DNA of 64,000 bases, from assembly GCA_036570425.1 (NCBI GenBank), contig DATCYF010000006.1, forward strand, positions 1 to 64,000. Direction: 5' to 3'. Of the stretch, positions 33,686 to 42,015 are shown piece by piece. The position numbers and the translations under genes were made by a program. Position 1 is the stretch's first letter. Every line of letters begins with the position of its first letter. The notes under the pieces were generated by a model, which saw only the letters and a program-made list of their open reading frames with translations, ran no database searches and had not been told where the DNA came from. The stretch comes from Rhizorhapis sp036570425 (lineage in GTDB: Bacteria; Pseudomonadota; Alphaproteobacteria; Sphingomonadales; Sphingomonadaceae).

Positions 33686-35050
33686 CTAGGCTGTCGCCGT
33701 CTGTCGCCGCATGGCGATCTCGCGGAGCCATAGGCGATCCATCGAAACGGCGCAGATCGCAGCCAGAAGGACCTGGGCGATATTGGCCCCCATCGCGCCG
33801 ATCGAAGGGATGAGAAGCAATGCGGAGGAATGAAACACCAGAGTGCCGAAGAACACGATCCGAAGTACCTGATGCTGGCGACCCATGGCCAGCAGCGCCG
33901 AGCGGGACGGGGCGCCGTGAAGAGTCAGCGTAACGGCAATGATTTGGATAATGAGCAAGGGCCAAACAGCCATATAGGCTTCTCCCGGCCCGACGCGGAT
34001 CAGCCACCGGCCAATCAATAACACTGCCGCCAACGCGCAGACGCCGAAGAGGGCCAGAACAAACTGGGCCTGAAAAATAGCGCGGCGAAAGCTCTTCCAC
34101 GCTTGAGCGGCCCAAAGGCGCGTCACGTCAGGATAGAGCACGGCCTGCACCTGTCCGCCGAGTTGCTGGGCTGCCTTGGCCATGCGCTTGGCCATATAGT
34201 ACAGGCCTGCGGAGGCGGGGTCCGCGAGGGCACCTACGAGCAGGACGTCGAACTCCTGTACGCTCGTACTCAGCGTCATCGAAAGATTGGACGAAAAGGC
34301 GAAACCCATGATTCCAGGGAAGCGGTGGTTGATGCCCTTGATACGAGCCTTCGCCAGATTATGGATGCCCTGTCTCCGCAGTTCCAGCATTGCGAGCAGG
34401 AAAAACAGGACGGCGCCGAAAATCTGAGCAACGCTCCAGACCAGAACGAAATAATAGAGATCCCCGCCCCACCACAGGCCGCCAAGGCACAGCCCTACAC
34501 GAAGCAGATTCGCAAGAATCTGGGCATAAGCTATTGTGCGGAAACGCCCCGCAAGCCGCAGCACGGCAGTAGGCATGCCGGTAATATTCAGCCCCAGGGC
34601 GACGCAATAGATCAGGATGAGTCCGATATAATCGGCCTTCAATCCGAAAAGACTGCCCGCGGCTACGGCGAGCAGCGCAGCCGTAAGTGCAGCGGCAACA
34701 GCAGCGGCTACATCCAGGGCCAGGCCGAAGGCATAAAGACGTCTCAGGTCTTCCCGATCATCGGCCTTGTTCAGTTCGGCGGCATATTTGATGAGCGGCT
34801 GCCATGATTCAAAACGCATGATCCGTTCGATCAGCCGCGTGTAACTGACGATCAGCGTCATTATACCGTAGGCCGCCGGGCCCAGTGCTCTTGCCGCTAT
34901 GGCAACACCGACCAGCGCTACGAGCGAAGACAGGAAATTGCCCGACAGCAAATGACCGATATTGATAACCCTGTCGCGCCAATCGGTATCCTGCCGCCAC
35001 GATATGAGGTGTCGGCCAATTCGTGTCTGGGCGATAGCGGCAAAGTTCAT
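33686..35050 (-). CDS. Oligosaccharide flippase (Wzx-like)
   Basis: A 454-residue membrane protein with about 12 helices of the MATE-like polysaccharide transporter group, expected to flip lipid-linked repeat units across the inner membrane. The N-terminal segment GNFLSSLVALVGVAIAARALGP (about 37-58, first part) is the typical first helix and loop, and FEFDVLLVG-like QEFDVLLVGALADPASAGLYYMA near 262 matches the seventh-helix region of flippases. It follows the second regulator gene on the same strand (82-bp gap). Confidence 0.87.
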   Translation of the reverse strand: MNFAAIAQTRIGRHLISWRQDTDWRDRVINIGHLLSGNFLSSLVALVGVAIAARALGPAAYGIMTLIVSYTRLIERIMRFESWQPLIKYAAELNKADDREDLRRLYAFGLALDVAAAVAAALTAALLAVAAGSLFGLKADYIGLILIYCVALGLNITGMPTAVLRLAGRFRTIAYAQILANLLRVGLCLGGLWWGGDLYYFVLVWSVAQIFGAVLFFLLAMLELRRQGIHNLAKARIKGINHRFPGIMGFAFSSNLSMTLSTSVQEFDVLLVGALADPASAGLYYMAKRMAKAAQQLGGQVQAVLYPDVTRLWAAQAWKSFRRAIFQAQFVLALFGVCALAAVLLIGRWLIRVGPGEAYMAVWPLLIIQIIAVTLTLHGAPSRSALLAMGRQHQVLRIVFFGTLVFHSSALLLIPSIGAMGANIAQVLLAAICAVSMDRLWLREIAMRRQTATA

Positions 35051-35132
35051 ATGACCCTATCCGTCATGGGGGAACGCCATCGCAGACCGGCCCGTCAGAG
35101 TGGACGGGCCCGCCAGGTGATTTCATCTGTCA

Positions 35133-35873
35133 TTAGGCAGCGCGGTCAGAAAGCAGAGGATAGTTGCCGTCGTCGTCGTTCAGGCTTGCCGTGTCCTTGG
35201 GAACCGCAGCCAGGTGGGTTTCAAGACCACGCTTCACCGCCCATATGGCGGCCTGCGTGCGATTGGACACCCGGAGCTTGCGCAATATGGCTTTCACGTG
35301 AACCTTGACGGTGGCTTCGCTGATATCAAGCCTGCGTGAAATGACTTTGTTTGCATAGCCCAGGATCAGGCACCGCAATATTTCCACTTCCCGTTCCGAC
35401 AAGTTGACGTCGGCAATACTTTCGCGCCAGTTGTTCCGTTTGAAGCCGGCGTCTCCATTCGCGAATGTACGCGCGAGCTGGGACGGCATCACTTTTTCTC
35501 CCAATGCCACCAGATGCAGAGAGCTGATCAGTGGCTCACAGGAGATTTCCTTGACGATGTAGCCGTCTACCCCGAACCGGAACGCTTCGGCCACCTCATC
35601 ATATTGGAACTCATCGGCCAGCACGACCAGATGCGCATCCGGAAACCGTTGCTGCAATTTGCGGCAATTGTCTGCTCCGAAATGGTCCGGCCCATTGTCT
35701 ATGATGATGATGTGACTGCGCTCCTCTTCAGGACCAGCCAATGGAGTGTTCAGTTGGCGCGCATCCTCGACGGAGGAGGTTACTCGGAAGTGTTCGTCGG
35801 TTAGAATGCGCTTCAGTCCTTCGCGGACGATTTCATTCCCGCCCAACAGCGAAATGTCGATAGCGTGAGTCAC
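35133..35873 (-). CDS. LuxR-family response regulator, atypical receiver
   Basis: A 246-residue protein with an N-terminal receiver-like domain and a C-terminal NarL/LuxR HTH (LSEREVEILRCLILGYANKV, ISEATVKVHVKAI). The receiver keeps the phosphoacceptor Asp (HIIIIDNGPD) and the Lys (GYIVKE), but the acidic pair at the N-terminus is replaced (ISLLGGNEIVREG, Gly-Gly for Asp-Asp), which should weaken Mg binding. No histidine kinase is nearby. A 379-bp AT-richer upstream region may hold its control sites. It probably regulates EPS synthesis together with the regulator at 32728. Confidence 0.86.
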   Translation of the reverse strand: MTHAIDISLLGGNEIVREGLKRILTDEHFRVTSSVEDARQLNTPLAGPEEERSHIIIIDNGPDHFGADNCRKLQQRFPDAHLVVLADEFQYDEVAEAFRFGVDGYIVKEISCEPLISSLHLVALGEKVMPSQLARTFANGDAGFKRNNWRESIADVNLSEREVEILRCLILGYANKVISRRLDISEATVKVHVKAILRKLRVSNRTQAAIWAVKRGLETHLAAVPKDTASLNDDDGNYPLLSDRAA

Positions 35874-36252
35874 AGCTTTCCCCTCTTCTGCAAGTGACAG
35901 CGTTCAATGCGACCCTGTTCGAAAGAAATGATCTTGCCTGCGGCCTATGACCGCAAAGCAAGAGACATAGCACTGTTTCGGATCAAGTTTTCTTATCGTG
36001 TCCGTTGTTATGGTTATAACACTATTCACCTTTATGTGCATCTTCAAAGGAACTAATCATAATGGTCTGTCCCAAAATGAACGAAGGACTAGGGTGAATT
36101 AAAAAATATGGCTGCATAACAGTGGCATAGTACTAGCCCTGCTGCGGCTCTAGTGGGCAGTTTCTACGCCCTAAGGATTAGGACGGATCAACTAGGGGCC
36201 TCAAAAGGTCATCAGCGAATCGAACGAGTTCCTGAGTCGCGTCGACATAAGC
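35874..36252. other. AT-richer intergenic region upstream of the regulator
   Basis: 379 bp with no gene, visibly richer in A and T than the flanks. It contains GTTAT-GGTT-ATAAC (36007-36020), an inverted repeat whose second part includes the palindrome GTTATAAC, and several A/T runs. It lies upstream of the regulator (minus strand) and beyond the end of the PIG-L gene, so it most likely holds the regulator promoter and binding sites. Confidence 0.45.
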
Positions 36253-36936
36253 TCAGTCGATTTGTCGAAGAAGCATGAATGCTTCGGCAGCATGGCGCGA
36301 TACCGTGGCTCCTCGCATGGTCGCCAGTGCCTCTATGGCCTTGATGGACCGTTCGTCGGGAAAGGCTTTGACCTGAGAAGCGTAGCAGCCGAACGCCTCT
36401 ATCTTTCGGGCGATGTAGTCCGAAATGTCGATATAGACATTCGGTATGAAAGCGGCCGTCACACCCGGCGCATACCAATTAGTCTCCGAAAGCGTTTCGT
36501 AAGCGTAAAGACGTAGGGGCGCCAACGGGCCCCGCGGCCTTGCCGCGACCAGTGAGGACAGAAAGCTTAGCTGATGGTCCAGATGAACGTCGCCGATAAA
36601 GGGCACGAACATGGTGTCGGGTCTCAATGTCGCAACAAGATCGCAAAAGGCGGCATTCATGTTCGCATGCGCCACGCGGTCGAGGCCTGCGGCCGGGAAC
36701 TTCAGAAAATGCGTGTCCGCCACTCCCAGGCATGCATGGGCGGCGCGGGCTTCGGCGACACCGGTATCGGCTAGCTCAGGATCGAAGCGGTCGGGGCCCG
36801 CGCGCGTGACAATAGCGACATGCACTTGTGCGCCGCCACTGGTCAGTCGCGCGATCGTGCCGCCACAGCCCAGCACTTCATCATCGGGATGCGGCGCGAT
36901 CACCAATGCGTTCCTGACGCATTCCAGCATCTTCAT
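36253..36936 (-). CDS. PIG-L family N-deacetylase
   Basis: A 227-residue zinc-dependent deacetylase of the GlcNAc-PI / LmbE-like group that removes acetyl from an amino sugar or related amide. The zinc motif is APHPDDEVLGCGG (14-26, with His16 and Asp19), with a further His in GDVHLDHQ. The start at 36936 overlaps the formyltransferase stop by four bases and is the only start that fits family length. As last gene of an operon with a formyltransferase, phosphoglycosyltransferase and glycosyltransferase, it probably trims an N-acetyl sugar of the EPS. Confidence 0.88.
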   Translation of the reverse strand: MKMLECVRNALVIAPHPDDEVLGCGGTIARLTSGGAQVHVAIVTRAGPDRFDPELADTGVAEARAAHACLGVADTHFLKFPAAGLDRVAHANMNAAFCDLVATLRPDTMFVPFIGDVHLDHQLSFLSSLVAARPRGPLAPLRLYAYETLSETNWYAPGVTAAFIPNVYIDISDYIARKIEAFGCYASQVKAFPDERSIKAIEALATMRGATVSRHAAEAFMLLRQID

Positions 36937-37850
36937 TCCGTTCCTCCGCCAAGCCGGGCATGCATGGCGGGCATTCCGCCTCCCTGATAATCCCATTCAG
37001 TAACGTACAGCGCCGTTTCCCCGCCGCAGGCGACGGCGAAGCCGCTTTGGTCCCGCATGATGATTTGGCCGGGCTGGGCAAGATGCCGTCCGCCTGCAGC
37101 CCAGGGCCGTGCCGCCCAGACAACAAGTGATTTCTCGCCCTTGCTGCTCCAGGCGCCGGGGTAAGGCCTGCCTGCTGCCCGGATCAGCCGGTCAATGTCG
37201 ATGGCGTTCTGCCGCCAATCGATCCGCCCGTCTTCCGGCGTGCGTTTAGCCGCCCAGCTCGCATAGCGCTCATCCTGCTCGAGGCGCGGTGGAGAGCCGG
37301 TGGCGAGCGCGGCGAGCGCGCGCGGCATCATCTCGCCCAGCGCTCTCATGTGCCGCGCATAAAGGCTGGCAGCAGTTTCATCCGGCGCGACGTGGAAAAA
37401 AGCCTGCTCCAATATGGGGCCGCTATCGACGCCGTCGTCGATCCAGAACAATGTGCCAGCCGTGATCGGTTCATCGGCCAGGATGGTCCAGGGGATGACT
37501 CCGCGTCCACGGAGGCGAGGCAGGGGTGCGGGGTGGTAACCGATGACCTGTCCATGTGCGGCGGCCTGGAATTCCCTCCCGCAAATCTGCGACCATCCGA
37601 TCACGAACACATAATCGGCATCGGCCGCGCGAATGGCATCGAGCGTTTCCGGTGTGTTGATGTTGCGCGTGGCAAGAAATTCCGCTCCGGCCGCACGGGC
37701 GGGACCGGACAGGTCGGCAAAATCACTGTGCCGTCCGTCCAAATCGCGCGGCAGGCTGATCACCAGCGGCAATGTCCATCCGGGCGTTCGTGCGATGGCC
37801 CCCAGCGCAACCCGGCTGCTTTCAACGGCTCCGGCCAGAATCGCCCGCAT
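36933..37850 (-). CDS. Sugar N-formyltransferase (Fmt-like fold)
   Basis: A 305-residue protein of the formyl-tetrahydrofolate-dependent transferase fold. The formyl-folate pocket shows GYHPAPLPRLRGRGVIPW (about 103-120, catalytic His) and the catalytic Asp in IDDGVDSGPILEQ. The C-terminal OB-like part is shorter and different from Met-tRNA formyltransferase, and the gene lies inside an EPS operon, so an amino-sugar acceptor (as for VioF/WbkC/FdtF-type enzymes) is more likely than Met-tRNA. It overlaps the phosphoglycosyltransferase by 29 bases and PIG-L by four. Confidence 0.82.
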   Translation of the reverse strand: MRAILAGAVESSRVALGAIARTPGWTLPLVISLPRDLDGRHSDFADLSGPARAAGAEFLATRNINTPETLDAIRAADADYVFVIGWSQICGREFQAAAHGQVIGYHPAPLPRLRGRGVIPWTILADEPITAGTLFWIDDGVDSGPILEQAFFHVAPDETAASLYARHMRALGEMMPRALAALATGSPPRLEQDERYASWAAKRTPEDGRIDWRQNAIDIDRLIRAAGRPYPGAWSSKGEKSLVVWAARPWAAGGRHLAQPGQIIMRDQSGFAVACGGETALYVTEWDYQGGGMPAMHARLGGGTE

Positions 37851-38418
37851 AGGCCCTCTCCAGACTTGAACGGTCGATGCGTTCGCCAGCGATCATGACG
37901 CCAAGCGTCTTTATTACTATGCCCACATCAATCGCGGGGCTGCGGTGACTCACATACCAAAGGTCGAGCGCCAGCTTGTCGGCGGCGGGGAGCAAGCTAT
38001 TGCCATTCACCTGCGCCCATCCGGTAAGCCCGGGCCTCAGCTTTCCGCGTTTCTCGCCGCCAGCGCCCATGGCCGAGACCGTCTCCGGCAAAAGCGGTCG
38101 CGGGCCGATGAAGGCCATCTCGCCTTTCAGGATGTTCCAGAGCTCCGGCAGTTCGTCCAGCCGGGACCGGCGCAGAAGGCGGCCAATCGTCGTAACCCGC
38201 TCCTCATCCGGAAGAAGCTGGCCGCTCGGATCGCGGGTGTCACGCATCGAACGAAACTTGACGAGCTGGAACGGCATGCCGTTCTGACCCGCCCGCCATT
38301 GGCGGAAAAGTATCGGGCGGCCCGACGCGATCAGGACGCAGACGCTGATAAGCAGGATAAGGGGGGCAAGAAGCGCGATACCCACCAGAGCCAGCAATGT
38401 GTCGATGACGCGCCGCAT
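37822..38418 (-). CDS. Small polyprenyl-phosphate sugar-1-phosphate transferase (PglC-like)
   Basis: A 198-residue monotopic phosphoglycosyltransferase that starts repeat-unit synthesis by placing a sugar phosphate on undecaprenyl phosphate. It has one N-terminal re-entrant helix (about 5-30), the KFRSMRD motif, the catalytic LDELPELWNILKGEMAFIGP segment and RPGLTGWAQVNG. It lacks the four-helix N-terminal domain of WbaP/WcaJ, so it is the minimal PglC type, whose known members use UDP-bacillosamine-like or UDP-HexNAc sugars. Start is 3 bp after the glycosyltransferase stop. Confidence 0.92.
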   Translation of the reverse strand: MRRVIDTLLALVGIALLAPLILLISVCVLIASGRPILFRQWRAGQNGMPFQLVKFRSMRDTRDPSGQLLPDEERVTTIGRLLRRSRLDELPELWNILKGEMAFIGPRPLLPETVSAMGAGGEKRGKLRPGLTGWAQVNGNSLLPAADKLALDLWYVSHRSPAIDVGIVIKTLGVMIAGERIDRSSLERAYAGDSGRSR

Positions 38419-38421
38419 GGT

Positions 38422-39615
38422 TCAGGACCCTCCCAGAGATGTGATGGCTTGCGGCCGCAGCGGTGCGGGTGCGGATGCGGCTGGGCGATCTGTGCGGTCC
38501 AGCCGCATGCAGTCGATCAGCAGCGCGTTCACCTTATCCACATCATATTGTTCTTCCGCGCACCGGCGCGCATTGGCGCCCATCTCAACGGCAAGCGCGG
38601 GATCGGCAAGGAAGCGCTCCATCGCCGCCGCCAGTTTTTCGGCATTGCGTGGCGGCACCAGAAAGCCGTTCAGCCCTTCGCGCACCGGCTCACGGCATCC
38701 GGGCATGTCCGTCGTGATGATGGGGCGGCCCGTCGCCAGCGCTTCCAGCAAGGTGCGCGGCAGGCCTTCCCGGTAATAGGAGGGCAGGACGAAGACGTGA
38801 GCGGCCGTCAGAAAGGGCCGGACATCACGGGTTTCCTCATGATATTCGACGATATGTTCGCGGGCCCAGCTATTGACTTCCTCTTGCGTGAAGCCGGTAG
38901 GGTTATCGGTGTCCATCCGGCCCAACAGATGAAAGCGGGTGGCCGGATAACGCTGCTTCAGCATCCGGGCAGCCTCGACATATTCCATAACCCCCTTGTC
39001 GCGCATCAGCCGCGCAATCATGAGGAAGTGGAGTGGTCCTTCGCACATGGGCTGGTGCCTGAAATGCTCGATATCGACGCCTGATCCGGGCACCTGAACC
39101 ACATGATGGTCATGGCTGATGATGCCTTGTTTTATCATTTCGGGCCGATCATCGCTGTTGAACACGAAGATCGCCTTCGCCCGGCGTACTCCGGTCCGGT
39201 ATAGCCTGCGGACGATAGTGCGCAGCAGCGGGCGATGGTTCGCTTCCGGACTGAAGACATAGCCGAGGCCACTCATCAGCACATAGAATTCGGGGACGCG
39301 GGTCAGGCGCGCTGCAAGGCCGCCGTAGATGATCGGCTTTTGCGTGTAGGCAAGAATAATATCTGGCCGCTCCCGCCGGATCAGCCGCACATAAGACCAC
39401 AAGGTGCGCAGGTCATCGAAAGGGTTGGCTCCCGTCCGTCCCATTGGCGTCCGGCGATAGCCAATCCCCATCCTGCCCAGCACTGCCTCAACCTCCTGAT
39501 CGGTGTCGGGGGCGCAGGCGATCACGTCATGCCCAGCAGCCGCCATCGCCGACAAAAGGCGTCCACGGAAATTGACGAGAGAGAAGGCGAAGCTGGAAAG
39601 CACCAATATTTTCAT
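38422..39615 (-). CDS. Glycosyltransferase family 4 (PglA-like)
   Basis: A 397-residue retaining GT-B enzyme. N-terminal part MKILVLSSFAFSLVNFRGRL and the VLMSGLGYVF segment resemble the PglA-type GT4 enzymes that add the second sugar to a PglC-made lipid-linked sugar. The donor-binding half has ARLMRDKGVMEYVEAA and the EX7E block SYYREGLPRTLLEALATGRP (about 307-326). First gene of the minus-strand EPS operon; it is divergent from the dehydratase gene across 342 bp. Confidence 0.9.
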   Translation of the reverse strand: MKILVLSSFAFSLVNFRGRLLSAMAAAGHDVIACAPDTDQEVEAVLGRMGIGYRRTPMGRTGANPFDDLRTLWSYVRLIRRERPDIILAYTQKPIIYGGLAARLTRVPEFYVLMSGLGYVFSPEANHRPLLRTIVRRLYRTGVRRAKAIFVFNSDDRPEMIKQGIISHDHHVVQVPGSGVDIEHFRHQPMCEGPLHFLMIARLMRDKGVMEYVEAARMLKQRYPATRFHLLGRMDTDNPTGFTQEEVNSWAREHIVEYHEETRDVRPFLTAAHVFVLPSYYREGLPRTLLEALATGRPIITTDMPGCREPVREGLNGFLVPPRNAEKLAAAMERFLADPALAVEMGANARRCAEEQYDVDKVNALLIDCMRLDRTDRPAASAPAPLRPQAITSLGGS

Positions 39616-39957
39616 GCGGTCGGGCTCCCTGTGGCCCTTGGCGGCCGTCCCTGTCCTGGAGTCTAGTAGGGCCGCCCCATCGCGCTATGGGCGCATAAGG
39701 GCACTATACTTTGTGGTAGCCGCCCAGTCTGGCACGGGCATGTGGAGGATACTGTGGTGCCCACCATTCCCATATGGGCCAGCGACGGGGTCACTTAAGC
39801 ATCCCACGCACCCAGAAATCCTGCCCGGATTACCCAACGGGGCCGCGGATATAGCCAAGAGAGCCGAAGCGGCGTTTCGGTATAGTGGCTATTTGGGCAA
39901 GTCATTTCACCCCGACATTGCCGTACACATTGGCGCAGGCGATCCGAGGAGGGAAGC
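39616..39957. promoter_or_regulatory. Divergent intergenic region between two EPS operons, with hairpin
   Basis: 342 bp without a gene. It must hold promoters for both EPS directions. It contains the palindrome CCCATATGGG (39769-39778) and a strong two-part hairpin (39851-39892): outer stem ATAGCCA/TGGCTAT and inner stem CCGAA/TTCGG with a 7-base loop. The hairpin ends 65 bp before the dehydratase start, which is preceded by GAGGAGGG. Confidence 0.5.
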
Positions 39958-42015
39958 ATGCTCCAAATGACAGCGACAATGGCCCGTAAAACAGCACTGA
40001 AGCGCTTCATACGGTTCGCCGGAATCATATCCCTCGACGCAGGGGCAGTGGCGCTTTCCTTCTTTCTGGCCTTTGATCTCCGCCTCCAGGGGGCGTTGCC
40101 CGCGGCGTTGAAGGAAGCGCTTCCGGTCGCGCTTCCCGTGGTGATCATATTGTCGCTGATCGCCTTTTATTCCGCCGGGCTCTACCACCGTGCCTGGCGT
40201 TATGTGTCTATCGGGGACCTGTTTTTTCTGACGGAAGCAGCCACGCTCGCCGTCGCGGCATCTTTCGGCACGCTGCTGCTGATCGATGGGGCGCCTTGGC
40301 TCCCCGCTTCCATTCCGGTCATTCAATGGTTCGTGCTGATCGTCCTTCTGGGCGGATTACGCGTGCTGCGGCGTATGGTACGGGAAGCGGTTCCTCTGTA
40401 CCGCAAAGGCGCGATGCCGCTGCCCTCTCGCAAGGCACCGCCTGTCGGACTGCGCAAGGCGCTGCTCTTGGGGGATCCCGATTGGGCCAACGTCCTGATT
40501 GGTGCGCTGCACCGCGATCCGGGCGGAGAGATCAGTGTCGTCGGCATCATGACTCATGACGGACGCGACGCCAAATTGCGCCTGCGCGGCGTGCCGATGC
40601 TCGGCTCGCCTGACGTTCTGGAGGATATACTCGACAAACTCGATCAGGAGGGCCGCCGTCCCGACTGCGTGATCGTCAACCAGAAGGACCAGATGCTTCT
40701 CGGTCCCAACATGGTGAGGCTGGTTAACAAGGCGGAGCAACTGGGCCTGGAGGTGGCGCGTGCGCCCGACCCCGCGGGCCTTCAGCATCGTGGAACAGGC
40801 GCCATAGACCTGCAGTTCCTGAACCTCACAGATCTGCTCGACCGGCCGGAGCTGAAGCTCGACAAGACCATCGTGCGCGAGACCGTCCGTGGGTGCCGGG
40901 TCATGGTGACGGGCGCTGGTGGGACGATCGGCAGCGAACTGGTGCGCCAGCTTGCAGCCTTGGGGCCCAGCGAGATCGTGCTTCTCGACCATGCGGAATA
41001 TAACCTCTACGCCATAGACATGGAGATGCGGGAAAAATTTCCCGATATTCCCGTCGTTCCCCAGCTGTGCTGCATCCGGCAGCGGGACCGGATCATGCAG
41101 ATCTTCGCTCACCACCGGCCGGAACTTGTTTTTCATGCTGCGGCGCTCAAGCACGTGCCCTTGGTCGAAGGCAACCCTTGCGCAGGCATTCAGACCAATG
41201 TTTTGGGAACGCGCAATGTCGCCGACGCCGTGCGGGAATATGGCGCGCGGGCCATGGTGCAGGTGTCCACCGACAAGGCGGTCAATCCTGTCGGCATGAT
41301 GGGCGTGACCAAACGTCTGGGCGAGCTATATTCACAGGCGCTCGATCTTGACAGCGCGGGACGGGACGGCGGCGCTCGTTTCATGACGGTGCGGTTCGGC
41401 AATGTGCTGGGGTCTAGCGGCTCGCTCATTCCCCTCTTCCAACGGCAGCTCAGCCGCCACGGTCCGCTCACCGTCACGCATCAGGACATCGAGCGCTATT
41501 TCATGACGGTGCAGGAAGCAGTGCAGCTTATCCTGCAAAGCAGCACCCGTGCCCTGCGGGGCGGCGTGGATCATGGCCGCATCTTCGTGCTCGACATGGG
41601 TAAGCCGATCAAGATCATGGACATTGCACGGCGGATGATCCGGCTCGCTGGATTGGAGCCCGATATCGATGTCGAGATCAAGATCGTGGGCCTGCGTCCC
41701 GGCGAAAAGCTCTATGAAGAGCTGTTCGACGAAAGCGAGCAGCAATTGCCCTCGGCCCTCCCAGGAATATTCGAGGCCCAGCCCAATGCCGTACCTCTCG
41801 CAACGTTGAACCGCACGTTCGACCAATTGGATGCTCTCTCCGCGGCAGGCAATGCAGAAGCTGTCTGCGCTCTGGCGCGGGCGCTCATCGGGCAGCCAGA
41901 GGATCAGCCGACCGAAACGTTCGGCGAACCGGTCAAGGCGGCAATCATTTCCGCGATCAAGACTGGAGCAGCCATAAAGCCCGCAGCGGCGGTACAGCTT
42001 CAAGGAGCCATATAA
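39958..42015 (+). CDS. Membrane nucleotide-sugar 4,6-dehydratase (WbpM/PglF/FlaA1-like)
   Basis: A 685-residue protein with four N-terminal helices (about 15-125), a CoA-binding-like domain (about 165-290) and a C-terminal SDR (from about 310). NAD motif VTGAGGTIGSELVRQL; the catalytic block is VSTDKAVNPVGMMGVTK, where Met replaces the Tyr of YxxxK, as in WbpM/PglF enzymes that convert UDP-GlcNAc to the 4-keto-6-deoxy sugar. The stop is joined to the aminotransferase start (TAATG), which fits consecutive steps. A second ATG at 39967 is an alternative start. Confidence 0.92.
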   Translation: MLQMTATMARKTALKRFIRFAGIISLDAGAVALSFFLAFDLRLQGALPAALKEALPVALPVVIILSLIAFYSAGLYHRAWRYVSIGDLFFLTEAATLAVAASFGTLLLIDGAPWLPASIPVIQWFVLIVLLGGLRVLRRMVREAVPLYRKGAMPLPSRKAPPVGLRKALLLGDPDWANVLIGALHRDPGGEISVVGIMTHDGRDAKLRLRGVPMLGSPDVLEDILDKLDQEGRRPDCVIVNQKDQMLLGPNMVRLVNKAEQLGLEVARAPDPAGLQHRGTGAIDLQFLNLTDLLDRPELKLDKTIVRETVRGCRVMVTGAGGTIGSELVRQLAALGPSEIVLLDHAEYNLYAIDMEMREKFPDIPVVPQLCCIRQRDRIMQIFAHHRPELVFHAAALKHVPLVEGNPCAGIQTNVLGTRNVADAVREYGARAMVQVSTDKAVNPVGMMGVTKRLGELYSQALDLDSAGRDGGARFMTVRFGNVLGSSGSLIPLFQRQLSRHGPLTVTHQDIERYFMTVQEAVQLILQSSTRALRGGVDHGRIFVLDMGKPIKIMDIARRMIRLAGLEPDIDVEIKIVGLRPGEKLYEELFDESEQQLPSALPGIFEAQPNAVPLATLNRTFDQLDALSAAGNAEAVCALARALIGQPEDQPTETFGEPVKAAIISAIKTGAAIKPAAAVQLQGAI

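Noticed and set aside
36933..37850. Methionyl-tRNA formyltransferase (fmt)
   Set aside because: The fold matches, but it lies within an EPS operon between a phosphoglycosyltransferase and a deacetylase with gene overlaps, and there is no def gene beside it; kept as a sugar formyltransferase with some doubt.
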